From assembly GCF_031127875.1 (NCBI RefSeq), contig NZ_JARXIA010000003.1, positions 248,001 through 312,000 on the forward strand: a stretch of 64,000 nucleotides of DNA, given 5' to 3'. Position 1 is the stretch's first letter. Each line of letters opens with the position of its first letter. Shown here piece by piece: positions 24,203-34,000 of the stretch. A program made the translations under genes and the position numbers. The notes below the pieces were generated by a model, which had not been told where the DNA came from, ran no database searches, and saw only the letters and a list, made by a program, of their open reading frames with translations. This DNA is from Pelagicoccus sp. SDUM812005. Lineage in GTDB: Bacteria; Verrucomicrobiota; Verrucomicrobiia; Opitutales; Opitutaceae.

Positions 24203-26368
24203 CTAGGACCTGCGAAGGACGGCGACGCCGCCGGACCAGGCAGCCGGCGGGGCGACAATGAGCAGGTTTCCGTCGATCCTCGCGGCTGGGGATTGGTCCG
24301 AGAGTTCCTCGGCCAAGGTCCAGCGAGCGTCGGCGGGCAGGGTGACCCACAGCTCCTTGGGCGGATTTTCGAATGCGTGCCAGACGACTACGACGCAGCT
24401 TTGGTCCGCGGCGGTCGCCCGCACGGCCTGGCCGCCGCTGGGATGTTGGTAGGAGTCGCCCCAATCGCCGAAGCGGCGGAAGCGGGCGTCGCGGAGGATG
24501 GGGGCGAGTTGCTGGTAGAGCCGAGTGGCTCGGAGGGTGAAGCTCCATTGCTCCTCGTTGAGCTGGGGAATGTCTCCCGAGAGGCACATGCGGCCGAGGA
24601 AGGTGGCGCTGAGCGAGTAGCAGATCCGTTGCATCGAATCCGAATCGCGCAAGACGGCCCAGATCAGGTTTTTGGATACGGGCGCGATTTGCAGGGCGTT
24701 GGCCGAAATGAGGGGGATGTCTAGCGATTCATGGGCGTCGGTGATGGAAGTCAGATCCGTCAGGCTGACCATGGAGGGCTCGAAGCGGTGTCCTCCCGAC
24801 GAGCAGTTTTCGATGACGAGTTCGGGCAGGGCTTCGCGCAGGGAACGGAAGAAGCGTTGCACGCCTTCGAGGTGTTGGCGGAGGCCTTCTCCGAGGGATT
24901 CGGCTCCGTCGCACCCGAGCCCGATGGTATCGTTGTAGTCGACTTTTAGATACCCGATCCCGCTTTCCCGGAGGAGCTTGGTGACCTTTTCGGTAAGGTA
25001 TTCGTGTACCCAGGGGTCCCTGAAGTCCCAGAAGCGACGGGTGCCGACCTGCAGGGGCTTGCCGTCGCGCTTGAGGAAGTGGTCCACTTGCGTCCATGCT
25101 TCGGTGCCCTCGTTCACGACTTCGAATTCGAACCAGATGCCGGGGATGAGGCCGTGTTCGCGGATGGCGTCGGTGGTGGGCTTGAGGCCGTTGGGGAAGG
25201 CTTTGGGGCAAACGATCCAGTCGCCGTTTTCCTGAAGCAGGGCTTCCGGGGAGCGCTGGGCCCAGCCGTCGTCGATGACGAGGTAGCGAATGCCGGTGCC
25301 GCTGAGCTTTTGGGCGAGGGCGACGATGTTCTCGTGGTTGGGGTTGCCCCAAGAGGTACACCATTCGTTGAATACGATGGGCAGGGGCTCTTCGTTCGCG
25401 GACCGTTCGCTTGGTGGCTGCCGCATGGGATCGGCGAGTCGTTCGGCGGCGCTCTCCACGCCGTCGGTGGTGACGGTAAGGAAGGCCAAGGGGCTCTGGT
25501 AGCTTTCTCCGGGACGGAGGTCCTTTCGCCAGTGGCCGAACTCGTAATCGGCTTGTCCGCCGGAGAGGGCGAGCTGGTCGCCTTGCCGTACGATTTCCAT
25601 CTGCCAGGAACCCGGATGGGCGAGGGAGGCGGCCCAGATCACGCCCTCGGCCTGGTCTTCTACGGCCAGCCAAGGGTGCCAGCCGCGGACAGGCAGCGAG
25701 CCCACGGAGCCGAAGCGCTCGCATTGCAGGCTGGCTCCGGACCAGGAACGTTCTAGGTGGAGGTTTTCGATGGAGTCCTGGCAGGCCCGTCCTTCGCCGC
25801 TCCAGGCGGAGCGGAAGCGATGAACCTGGAGCCGTCCCGGAGCATCGTCGGCGGCGTAGGGGGTGATGCCTCCCAGGGAAAAGGAAGAGAGGGCCTCGAC
25901 GGTGACGGTATCCGTTCCCTCGTTGCGCAGGGTGGTGCGGCAACGCAGGGCTCGCTCTCCCTTGCGGTAGCTTAGCTCGTGGATCACGGCGAGGCCGCTG
26001 GGGGCTGTAAGGGTGGTGCGGATACAGGTGGAATCCTCGTCGCTTATCTCCTCCTGGCCATTTAGGGAAAGTTCGTTGGGGGCGGCGAAGCCGTGGCTGG
26101 TGCGGCCGTAGGAGAATCCGCCGGGGGCGATCTTTCCGGCGATCCGGAGCTGGACGAGGGAGCTGAGCTTGCCCGCCGGGATGGGGAGCCATTTTTCGGG
26201 AAGCGAGACGACGCAGGCGCTGTCTAGGAATTCCCGCTGCTGGGCGAGCTCTTGGGAATGGGATAGGGGCAGCAGGAGAATCTCGGGAGCGGTTTGGCGC
26301 GTCGAGTCGACTTGGTATCGGACGATGATATCTCCGAGTTGAAATTGGGAGTAGGTTTCTACGGACAT
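24203..26368 (-). CDS. Cytoplasmic alpha-galactosidase-like enzyme, GH36
   Basis: A 721-residue retaining alpha-glycosidase of clan GH-D. The N-terminal beta-supersandwich (about 1-320) precedes the catalytic barrel: 'VFNEWCTSWGNPN', 'YLVIDDGWAQRSPEALL', 'GIWFEFEVV', the nucleophile motif 'YLKVDYND' (Asp477), 'ENCSSGGHRFEPSM' typical of GH36, and 'SITDAHES' with the likely acid/base Asp544. A small beta domain closes the protein. The start at 26368 (MSVETYSQF) is chosen over an upstream in-frame ATG at 26407, because the regulon palindrome at 26414-26427 then falls in the promoter region. There is no signal peptide, so it acts on imported oligosaccharides. It is divergent from lacI. Confidence 0.88.
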   Translation of the reverse strand: MSVETYSQFQLGDIIVRYQVDSTRQTAPEILLLPLSHSQELAQQREFLDSACVVSLPEKWLPIPAGKLSSLVQLRIAGKIAPGGFSYGRTSHGFAAPNELSLNGQEEISDEDSTCIRTTLTAPSGLAVIHELSYRKGERALRCRTTLRNEGTDTVTVEALSSFSLGGITPYAADDAPGRLQVHRFRSAWSGEGRACQDSIENLHLERSWSGASLQCERFGSVGSLPVRGWHPWLAVEDQAEGVIWAASLAHPGSWQMEIVRQGDQLALSGGQADYEFGHWRKDLRPGESYQSPLAFLTVTTDGVESAAERLADPMRQPPSERSANEEPLPIVFNEWCTSWGNPNHENIVALAQKLSGTGIRYLVIDDGWAQRSPEALLQENGDWIVCPKAFPNGLKPTTDAIREHGLIPGIWFEFEVVNEGTEAWTQVDHFLKRDGKPLQVGTRRFWDFRDPWVHEYLTEKVTKLLRESGIGYLKVDYNDTIGLGCDGAESLGEGLRQHLEGVQRFFRSLREALPELVIENCSSGGHRFEPSMVSLTDLTSITDAHESLDIPLISANALQIAPVSKNLIWAVLRDSDSMQRICYSLSATFLGRMCLSGDIPQLNEEQWSFTLRATRLYQQLAPILRDARFRRFGDWGDSYQHPSGGQAVRATAADQSCVVVVWHAFENPPKELWVTLPADARWTLAEELSDQSPAARIDGNLLIVAPPAAWSGGVAVLRRS

Positions 26369-26413
26369 GGAAACAGCATCAGATACTGAAAATAGGTTGA
26401 AAACCAAGCGCGA

Positions 26414-26427
26414 ACGTAATCTATTGC
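26414..26427 (-). promoter_or_regulatory. Regulon operator between GH36 and lacI genes
   Basis: Read on the minus strand: CGCAA-TAGA-TTACG. It is 46 bp upstream of the GH36 start and ends 6 bp before the ATG of the divergent LacI gene, so a bound repressor could block both and give autoregulation. Confidence 0.65.
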
Positions 26428-26433
26428 GCCAGT

Positions 26434-27504
26434 ATGGCGACCCGGATCACCCTCAAGGACATAGCGGCCAAGTGTGGTTGTACGGTAGCGACGGTTTCCC
26501 GCGCCTTGCGAAATCGTACTGAAATTCCGGAGACGACTCGCAAGCGAATCCAAGAGGTCGCCAAGCAGATTGGCTACGTTCCAGATCCCGCTATGTCCGC
26601 CTTGGTGGAGCATCGTCGCGGGATGCGAAAGGCGGGCTACTTGGAGAACCTCGCCCTGATATCTCCGGGCCTAAGCCTAGCGGAATCGCAACGGATGCCA
26701 CACCGTATGGCCTTGATCGACGCGATTCGGGCGCGAGCGTCCGAGCTGGGCTACCAAGTCGACTTCTTTTATTTGCCCTGGAATACGGCGAAGCAAAAGG
26801 AGATGAGCCGGATGCTGAAGCGGCGGAACATTCGCGGTCTCATTTTCTTGCCGTCGGATCCGCCGGCGGAGGAGGCCTCCTTCGGCTGGGAAGACTTCGC
26901 AAGCATTCGCATCTACCGTCCTCCCTTGCAACCCTGTATCTCAAGCGTGGATACGGACGTCTATCAAGGAATCTATCTGATGATGGATCGTGTACTTGCG
27001 GCGGGGTGTCGCCGTCCGGGATTGGTGATTCAAAAGCTGGTTTCTCGCAACACGGCGGGCATCTGGCCGCGCTACTTGAATATGGTCGTCGCCGAGCATG
27101 CCGGTCTCAGCTCCGTGCCTAGCTTCGAGTTCGACGGCGATATCACGACTCGGGGAAATCGTACTGTGTTTATGGATTGGATACAGTCCTGCAAGCCAGA
27201 CGTGGTTCTCGCTTTTAGCGCGCCGAACGTCGCCAAAGTGCTGCAGGAGTCGGGTTACGCGATTCCCGATGATATAGGATTGGTCGACCTCGATATAAAC
27301 GACGTTGCGGAGGAGTCGGCTTTGGCGGGGCTTTTTCAGTCTCGCACTGCGATTGGCTGGTCGGCGGTCGATCAGTTGCATGGCCTCCTGCTCACCAACA
27401 CCATGGGGTTGCCGACTTATCCCTCGACGCTGAAGATGGCCTTCCGCTGGGTGGATGGGAATAGCCTGCGTCGGATAGCCCCCAGCGGGAAGCAAGCGGT
27501 TTAA
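26434..27504 (+). CDS. LacI-family transcriptional regulator (first)
   Basis: A 356-residue regulator. The N-terminal helix-turn-helix is 'RITLKDIAAKCGCTVATVSRALRNR' (residues 4-28), followed by a hinge 'GYVPDPAMSALVEHRRG' of the form common in this phylum. The rest is a periplasmic-binding-protein-like sensor domain ('LISPGLSLAESQRMPHRMALIDAIRARA', 'KRRNIRGLIFLPSD', 'DDIGLVDLDIND'). It is divergent from the GH36 gene and shares a 65-bp gap with it that holds a palindrome matching four other sites nearby. It is the best candidate to bind those sites, with an effector likely to be a sugar released from the polysaccharide. Both points are inference. Confidence 0.93.
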   Translation: MATRITLKDIAAKCGCTVATVSRALRNRTEIPETTRKRIQEVAKQIGYVPDPAMSALVEHRRGMRKAGYLENLALISPGLSLAESQRMPHRMALIDAIRARASELGYQVDFFYLPWNTAKQKEMSRMLKRRNIRGLIFLPSDPPAEEASFGWEDFASIRIYRPPLQPCISSVDTDVYQGIYLMMDRVLAAGCRRPGLVIQKLVSRNTAGIWPRYLNMVVAEHAGLSSVPSFEFDGDITTRGNRTVFMDWIQSCKPDVVLAFSAPNVAKVLQESGYAIPDDIGLVDLDINDVAEESALAGLFQSRTAIGWSAVDQLHGLLLTNTMGLPTYPSTLKMAFRWVDGNSLRRIAPSGKQAV

Positions 27505-27754
27505 TGAGGAACGTGAGTTCCGTTCGGACTGCTTTCGCGCAATAGTTTACGCAAGTTAGGCATTGGGTGGCCGAGGGAGATTGGCTGTTTGGAGATCAGC
27601 CGAAAGCGGGATTTGGAAGCCACGGGAAGGGGAATTGCCCACCCTGGTTTCCGGAAAGGTTCTGCACTTCGGCACCCCAATCAAGATGAGAGCCAGTGCA
27701 TGATACTGCCTCATTCTACAAACCAAGACAAACCAGGTTTTATACCGCAATTGT
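27505..27754. other. Intergenic region upstream of TonB receptor, with operator
   Basis: The gap holds the regulon palindrome at 27538-27551. A possible hairpin near 27581-27602 (TTGGCTG / CAGCCGA, one mismatch) lies in what would be the untranslated leader. No gene is visible. Confidence 0.5.
27538..27551 (+). promoter_or_regulatory. Regulon operator upstream of TonB receptor at 27755
   Basis: CGCAA-TAGT-TTACG, in the same orientation to the downstream gene as the other four sites. It is about 200 bp upstream of the receptor ATG and 34 bp after the lacI stop. Confidence 0.65.
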
Positions 27755-30493
27755 ATGAAAAATTACCTTACACCGCTTAATGCCGGGAAACGTCGTTTTG
27801 ACGCGTTCCTTGTCGGCGCCCTGTCGCTCGCACCGCTTACTGTACACGCCCAGAAATCGTCGGACGATGACGGGGTTTTCGAGCTCGACGCTTATGTCGT
27901 GGAAAGCTATTCGGACAGTCTTCGCGAGTCGATCCACGCGAAGCGCGACTCGACGGAGGTCGCGGACATGGTCTTGTCCGAGGACATCGGCAAGTTTCCG
28001 GATTCGAATGTGGCGGAGGCCTTGCAGCGTATTACAGGGGTGCAGATCAACAGGACGGATGGGGAAGGTTCTTACGTGGCGGTGCGCGGCGTGGAGCCCG
28101 ACCTGAACCTGGTAATGATCGATGGGGCGATCGCCAGTTCCGGCGGGTTTGAGAGAGCGTTCGATTTTTCCACGTTGTCCTCTGATCTGGTTTCGGGCCT
28201 GCGCGTGATCAAGTCTCAGTCGGCCGACCTTGTTGAAGGCGGCGTTGGAGCCGTCATCAAAGTGCAGACCCCGAACCCTCTAAACTTCAAATCGGACCGG
28301 ACCATTCGGTTTTCGACGGAGGGATCCTACTCGAGCATGACGTCGGACTGGTCGCCGAAGTACACTGGCTTGTATAGTCAAACCTTTGCCGAGGGCAAAC
28401 TAGGGGCCTTGTTCTCCTTTTCCTACGAAGACCGAGCTCAGCGCACGGACCAAGTGGGCACCAACGGTTGGGTGCGTCTCGCGGTTCCCGGCGAGCAGGA
28501 CAACTTTATACCTCGATTCGTCAACGTATCCTCGAACTTTACCGAGCAAAAGCGGACCGGCCTGACCGGCGCCGTGCAGTACCGTCCGAGCGAAAATCTG
28601 GAATTCATCCTCAAGCTTAGGTCCAACGAGTACGAGACCTCACAGGAGCGGAATGGCTTTAATACGCGACCCTTGGAGAACAACCTGAGCGGATTCGTAT
28701 TCAACGAGGACAACACGGCGATCAGCTACTCGGGACCGTCGTTCAATTACGGCGCTTTGCCGATCCAAACTTATAACGTGCGCTTGTCCACGTCTGACAG
28801 CGCTGTTTTGACGGCGAAGTGGAAAGCATCCGATCGCGTGGATGTGGATTTTGGATACGACGTCAGCTCCTCCGAGAATGACAGCAATCCCAACGGCTTG
28901 GTCGATGTACGGTATTATCTTGCGAACGATCCGGACGAAGGAATTCGTCGCACTGTTTCCTACGCGATGAATCCAGGCGGGGTTCCGGAAATATCGATGG
29001 TTGGAGACACCACCGATTCGTCCAATTGGACCTTCAGGCAGTATAACCTGAATCGCAATATATCCACGACGGATACGAAGGCAGTTTACGCGGATCTGGA
29101 CTTCGATACGGGCGGCAATCTCTTTAATCTATTTGAAACAGGGCTCAGGCTTTCGACCCAGGAAGCAGCGAAGCCGTATCAAGCGGGGGAAAGGTATGTG
29201 AACCTAGGTTTGCCGATTCCGGACGATGCTGTTGTCCCGTTCCCAGTCGATGACTTCCTGGGCGACGTCGATGGCGACATCTACCGCGAATGGATGGTCG
29301 TAGACCAGGAGCGCGCGGTTGAGGTATTGTATGAATCCGGAAACGAGTTTCCAGGTTTGGATGACTTGACGGAGAATCTGCAAAACCAGGGGGCGATCGA
29401 GGAGAAGGTCACTGCCGCTTACGCGAAGATGAACTTTTCGCACTATTTCAGAGAGACCTCGCTCACCGGCAATTTCGGCGTTCGTTTCGCTAGGACGGAT
29501 ATCACGGTAGATGGCTATGGCCAAAACGGCGATGGGGTTTGGGTGCCAAGTCAAGTCAAGCGCAGCTATAACGACCTGTTGCCGAGCTTCACGTTCGTGG
29601 CGAAGCCAAAGCAGGATCTGATCTTGAGGTTTGCGGGGGCTAGCGTGATGACGCGTCCGAAGTTGCAGGATCTCTCGATTAGCCGTAGCGTTCAACCGGA
29701 ACGTGTCCCGCCTTCCATCAATAACGGAAACCCGTATTTGGACCCGTACCGCGCGGACACCCTCGACCTCTCTGCGGAGTGGTATATCGACGAGAGCAGT
29801 CTGCTGTCGGTGGCGCTTTTCTACAAGGACATCGAATCGCTGATCGCTACCGGAACTGAGGATGTGATATTCGAGGAGTACATGGCTCCCGGAACTGCCC
29901 TGATTCCGGGCGAAGAGGTTCGCCTGACCTCGCCCGCCAATATGCCGGGGGACACCTTGGAAGGCTTCGAGCTGAATTTCCAGAAGCAGTTTAAGAATAT
30001 GGCCGCTCCGTTCAACAACATGGGCGTCAATGCGAACTACACCTATACCAAGAGCGGATTGGGCGTCCGAAACGAAGCATTCGTGGACCAAGATGCGGCT
30101 CTCGAAGACGGAACGTATCCAACGAGCGCTTACACCCTGTACCCGTTGGCTGGAAATTCGAAGCACTCTTATAATTTGGGAGCCTTCTACGAAAACGAGA
30201 AGTTCTTCCTTCGTCTCGCGTACAACTGGAGAGATCGCTACCTCTCCAACGCATTGGGCTTCCAAAACACTCCGGAGTTTACCGAAGAGTATGGCCAGTG
30301 GGACGGTCGCTTCTCTTGGACGATCAACGAGTTCGTTACCTTCAATTTGGATGGCATCAACCTGACCGATGAAACGAACTACAGTTTCTATGCCCTGCAG
30401 CTAGGCGCGAACAACCCGGACAGCACGGAGCGCTTCAGCTCGTACCAGCAGACCGGTCGCAAGGTGAACGCGAGCTTTTCCTTCGCCTTCTAG
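27755..30493 (+). CDS. TonB-dependent receptor, 912 aa
   Basis: An outer-membrane receptor for energy-dependent import, probably of oligosaccharides. After the signal peptide (ending LTVHAQ) comes 'GVFELDAYVVESYSDSLRESIHAKRDSTEV', then the plug ('VLSEDIGKFPDSNVAEALQRITGVQI', 'YVAVRGVEPDLNLVMIDGA', 'RVIKSQSADLVEGGVGAVIKVQT') and a barrel ending 'GRKVNASFSFAF'. The whole protein is a close paralogue of the receptor at 37362-40142; plug and C-terminus are nearly superimposable, so a duplication with later divergence of the loops is likely. A regulon palindrome lies upstream and a strong terminator downstream. No SusD-like lipoprotein accompanies it. Confidence 0.93.
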   Translation: MKNYLTPLNAGKRRFDAFLVGALSLAPLTVHAQKSSDDDGVFELDAYVVESYSDSLRESIHAKRDSTEVADMVLSEDIGKFPDSNVAEALQRITGVQINRTDGEGSYVAVRGVEPDLNLVMIDGAIASSGGFERAFDFSTLSSDLVSGLRVIKSQSADLVEGGVGAVIKVQTPNPLNFKSDRTIRFSTEGSYSSMTSDWSPKYTGLYSQTFAEGKLGALFSFSYEDRAQRTDQVGTNGWVRLAVPGEQDNFIPRFVNVSSNFTEQKRTGLTGAVQYRPSENLEFILKLRSNEYETSQERNGFNTRPLENNLSGFVFNEDNTAISYSGPSFNYGALPIQTYNVRLSTSDSAVLTAKWKASDRVDVDFGYDVSSSENDSNPNGLVDVRYYLANDPDEGIRRTVSYAMNPGGVPEISMVGDTTDSSNWTFRQYNLNRNISTTDTKAVYADLDFDTGGNLFNLFETGLRLSTQEAAKPYQAGERYVNLGLPIPDDAVVPFPVDDFLGDVDGDIYREWMVVDQERAVEVLYESGNEFPGLDDLTENLQNQGAIEEKVTAAYAKMNFSHYFRETSLTGNFGVRFARTDITVDGYGQNGDGVWVPSQVKRSYNDLLPSFTFVAKPKQDLILRFAGASVMTRPKLQDLSISRSVQPERVPPSINNGNPYLDPYRADTLDLSAEWYIDESSLLSVALFYKDIESLIATGTEDVIFEEYMAPGTALIPGEEVRLTSPANMPGDTLEGFELNFQKQFKNMAAPFNNMGVNANYTYTKSGLGVRNEAFVDQDAALEDGTYPTSAYTLYPLAGNSKHSYNLGAFYENEKFFLRLAYNWRDRYLSNALGFQNTPEFTEEYGQWDGRFSWTINEFVTFNLDGINLTDETNYSFYALQLGANNPDSTERFSSYQQTGRKVNASFSFAF

Positions 30494-30520
30494 TCGAGCG
30501 AAGTTCAATTGTTGAAGTCA

Positions 30521-30573
30521 GCCTAGATCGAGCGGAGGCGGTTTCTCTGCTTGGTCTAGGCTTTCTCTTTTTC
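30521..30573 (+). terminator. Rho-independent terminator after TonB receptor
   Basis: GCCTAGATCGAGC pairs with GCTTGGTCTAGGC (two imperfect pairs) and runs into TTTCTCTTTTTC. It begins 28 bp after the stop. Confidence 0.75.
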
Positions 30574-30684
30574 TGGCCTAGGACACGGTGGCCGTTTGGT
30601 TGGGGGCATGGATGGCGCAGCACTACCCGAGGTGTGGTCGAAAGCCTTCGCTTCCCAGCCTAGGCGGTCACGGCACGGAGCGAG

Positions 30685-30698
30685 TGTAATAGTTTACG
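30685..30698 (+). promoter_or_regulatory. Regulon operator upstream of beta-helix gene
   Basis: TGTAA-TAGT-TTACG, about 360 bp upstream of the start at 31056. It shares the core AATAGTTTACGCAA, including flanking bases, with the site at 27538. Confidence 0.6.
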
Positions 30699-31055
30699 CA
30701 ACTAATTTGTTTTGCAGAGTGGGGAAGGCTGCATCGTGAGAGGCTCCGACACCCCTTATGCGAAGCTCCCGATCGGTGTTTTGCGTGGTACCGCTACCCG
30801 GCTCCTGCGACGGAGGTTGATCCGTAGAGGCTTTTGGAGCCTGGAAGGCAGCCTTGCGTTTCTAGTCAGCTAAGTATCGAGCATCAGCCCTTCGCGACGC
30901 GATTTTCCGGCCTCGAATGCGAGGCTCTAAACAACCCAACCCCCAAGATAGAAATAACCCCAATGCTCTAACTCTCGGCCCGCGCGGCAGGCCTCGCTTG
31001 CTGGTGGACTGAGGTTGGAGGTTTCTATATAAATGTTAAGCACCCCCATCCTGAT

Positions 31056-34000
31056 ATGAGAACAAGAATAAGGTTTATAGTATTGGCTGTTCTACTGCTG
31101 AACGTCCCGCTGTTAAGCGCTCAGATATACGTTTCGGCAAGCAGTGGCAGCGACGTGACCGGTACCGGCTCCAGCTCGAATCCCTTTAAGACGATCAGCA
31201 AGGCGGTCGCGATGAGCGCTGCGGGCGACGTGGTGTATGTCGGCGAGGGCGTTTATCGGGAGACTGTTTCGCCGACGGTGGACAACCTTACGATCAAGGC
31301 CTTGAATGGCGAAGCTGTCACGATATCGGGTTGCGATCCGATTTCGGGTGGCTGGGGAACGGCTGCCCACGATGCGAGTATCAAGACGAATGCGACGGCG
31401 ACGCGCGTCATGCAGGTCTTCATAGGAGAAGACCGGATGAACTTGGCACGTTTCCCGAACGAGGACCCGTCGCAAAACATGTTCGATTATAGCGAATTCG
31501 CCCAAACCGTCACCCGTTCGGGAGAAAATGTCGGAACGGGCATTGCTGACGTTGATTTCAACGCGAATGCCAATATGCCGGACGACGGGCCCGACACTTG
31601 GGTCGGCGGTTCCTACATGGGCATCAACGGGACAAACGTTTTTACGGCCGCGGTGGGCAAGATCACGGCTTCGAATGGCAATCGCCTTACCTGTACGGAT
31701 CTGAGTTTCTACTGGCGTACCAATCCGACCGCGGTCACGAATGTGGGCGCTGGAAAGGGGTATGTGATCAACCATCTTCGCGCTTTGGACGCCCCGACGG
31801 AGTGGTACAGCGCGGACGACGGCACCTTTTACTTGTATCCGCCCAATGGCGTGGACCTAAACACAGTCCAGGTCGACGTGAGAACGCGGCTCTGGGGAAT
31901 GGATTTAAGCGGACGAAGCGGCGTAACCATTGAGGGGATACATTTTTTTGCCTCTTCGGTTTTGATGGACGAGTCGCAGAACTGCGTCATGAGGGATTGC
32001 CATGTCGAGTATCCCGCTCCTTGGTCGAACTACTACCACGGGGTGCCCGGTCCCGGGTTCGGCGCCAGCGAGGAAGCGGGAACCGGAGGGTCGAACTACG
32101 GTGGAAAGGAAGACGGCTCCAGCGGCGTTTTCGTTTCTGGAAGCAATAACTTGGTGGAGAACTGCTGGATCGAGAAGAGCTGGGGAAGCGGTATCCGTCT
32201 CGAGGGTACGGACAATACGGTTCAGGGCTGCCTTGTCGAAGACATTGGCTGGATGATGCGTCGCCATCACCCGATTCAGGCTTTCGGCCTTCGCACGCAG
32301 GTGTTGAACAACACGGTACGCAAGTGTTCCCAGTCGGCTATCGATGGAGGGAACCGCCTGCTTGGCGGCGTTATCTCCAGCCAGATTACGGTTCGGAACA
32401 ACGTTATCGAGAAGCCCGCATTGGTGCTGCACGATTGCGGCGCGTTTTATATCAACCACCAAGGGCAGAGCTCCAACGGAACTGAATTTGCCTACAACGT
32501 GATCAAAGATAATACGACGAACCTACCGTATGGTTTTTATGGAGACAATGGTACCGATGACATGTTCGTTCACCACAACTTGATGGACATACCTCTGGCC
32601 TGGATCGGAATCCGGTTCAACGGTTCGCGCAACAAGGTCTTCAACAATACCGTTATGAGTCCCGACGAGGCGATTATCCATCAGAGAAGCGGATACGAAG
32701 GGCAGGTGGTTCAGAACAATCTGGGTAACAAGAAAATCAAGAACGACGGACAGTTCGCGATCGTTTCCAACAATGCGACGAGCGCCGATAGCTCGAGTTT
32801 CGTGAATGCGGCGATAGGCGACTTCCGGATCGCTCCTTCCTATGCGCGTGCGATCGATTCCGGCGTCGAGCATTCGCCCTATACGGATGGGTTCAACGGT
32901 GTGTCGCCTGACTTGGGTTGCTATGAATTTGGACAGCCCATTTGGAACGCGGGTAGTTGGGTAAACGCGGAGATATCGACAGCCGCGGGTACCTTGCTTT
33001 CCACGGCCCCGACGGACCCGATCGTCATCGACGCGGCGGCTAGCGGAGCGCTGGCTGACCTTACGATCGTGCATGGCGCCATGGGAGTGATCCCGGTTAC
33101 GCTGAACGAGGTCCCTGTCGATTTTGCGCCATCGGTAACGCTGCTGTTCAACGGGCAGACCTCGGTGCTGCTAGGAGCGGAGAGCGCGGAGATCGGTGCG
33201 AACGACTTCGCTTATACCGTTACTCCCACGGGCAATGGTAAGGCGACGTTTAGTTTCCAGATCCAACGCAACACGACTTGGTTGTCCACTCCGTGGCGTA
33301 TCCAAATCAGCAGCGAAAGCGCGGTACCACCTGCTTCCGGCATGCTGTATTCGGATTCCTTTGACGAGGGCGCGATTGGAAGCAACTCGGACTTGGGTGG
33401 CGGCATGGGCAATTTTGGAGCGACTGCCGGCGATGCCTGGAATGAGGACGCGACTAACGGGCAGATCGTCTACCAAGGCTCGGGCGGAGGGAACCGCGCG
33501 AACGCCTATTCCCTGAACGCCTTCGAGGTGACGAACGGTTTCACCCTGGATATCGCTTACGCTATAGACAGTCTCGCCGTCAGTTCGAACAATCAGTTTT
33601 CCTTCGGGCTGGTCGCGAACTACACGCCGAACCAGAACAACTCGTTCATTGCGGTGGACGACTATGGGATTGGCTTCAACTTGACTCCCGGCACGGGAGG
33701 CAACGACCAAGGGCTCATCCTTTCAGAGGGCGGGGCGATTCCGTCCAGCCACCTTCTCTTGAGTCCGTTCGTGACGGGTACAGGAGGGCATAGCTTGCAG
33801 TTGACGGTTACTCCGAACGGCAGTGGCGGCGCGGACTGGTCCTATCGCTACGACGGTGGGGCGGCTGTAAGCGGTAGCATCGCAAGTTTCGACTTTGCTC
33901 AATCCTATCATTTCGTGGCTCACGCCCGAGACGGCTCGATTGCCAAATCGATACAGTCGGTGAGTTTGAGCGTACCATCGTCGGGGCCGACTGAACTGGT

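Larger units (their letters stand above)
30494..31055. other. Long intergenic region upstream of beta-helix gene
   Basis: A 562-bp gap. It holds the receptor's terminator (30521-30573) and the regulon palindrome (30685-30698). An AT-rich TATATAAATG stretch just before the beta-helix start (31026-31035) could be part of a promoter. About 330 bp between the palindrome and that stretch show nothing I can name. Confidence 0.5.

Noticed and set aside
27538-27558. Reading the 27538 site as a direct repeat CGCAA-N7-CGCAA
   Set aside because: Only this site shows the second direct copy clearly; the inverted-repeat reading YGYAA-N4-TTRCR holds at all five sites.
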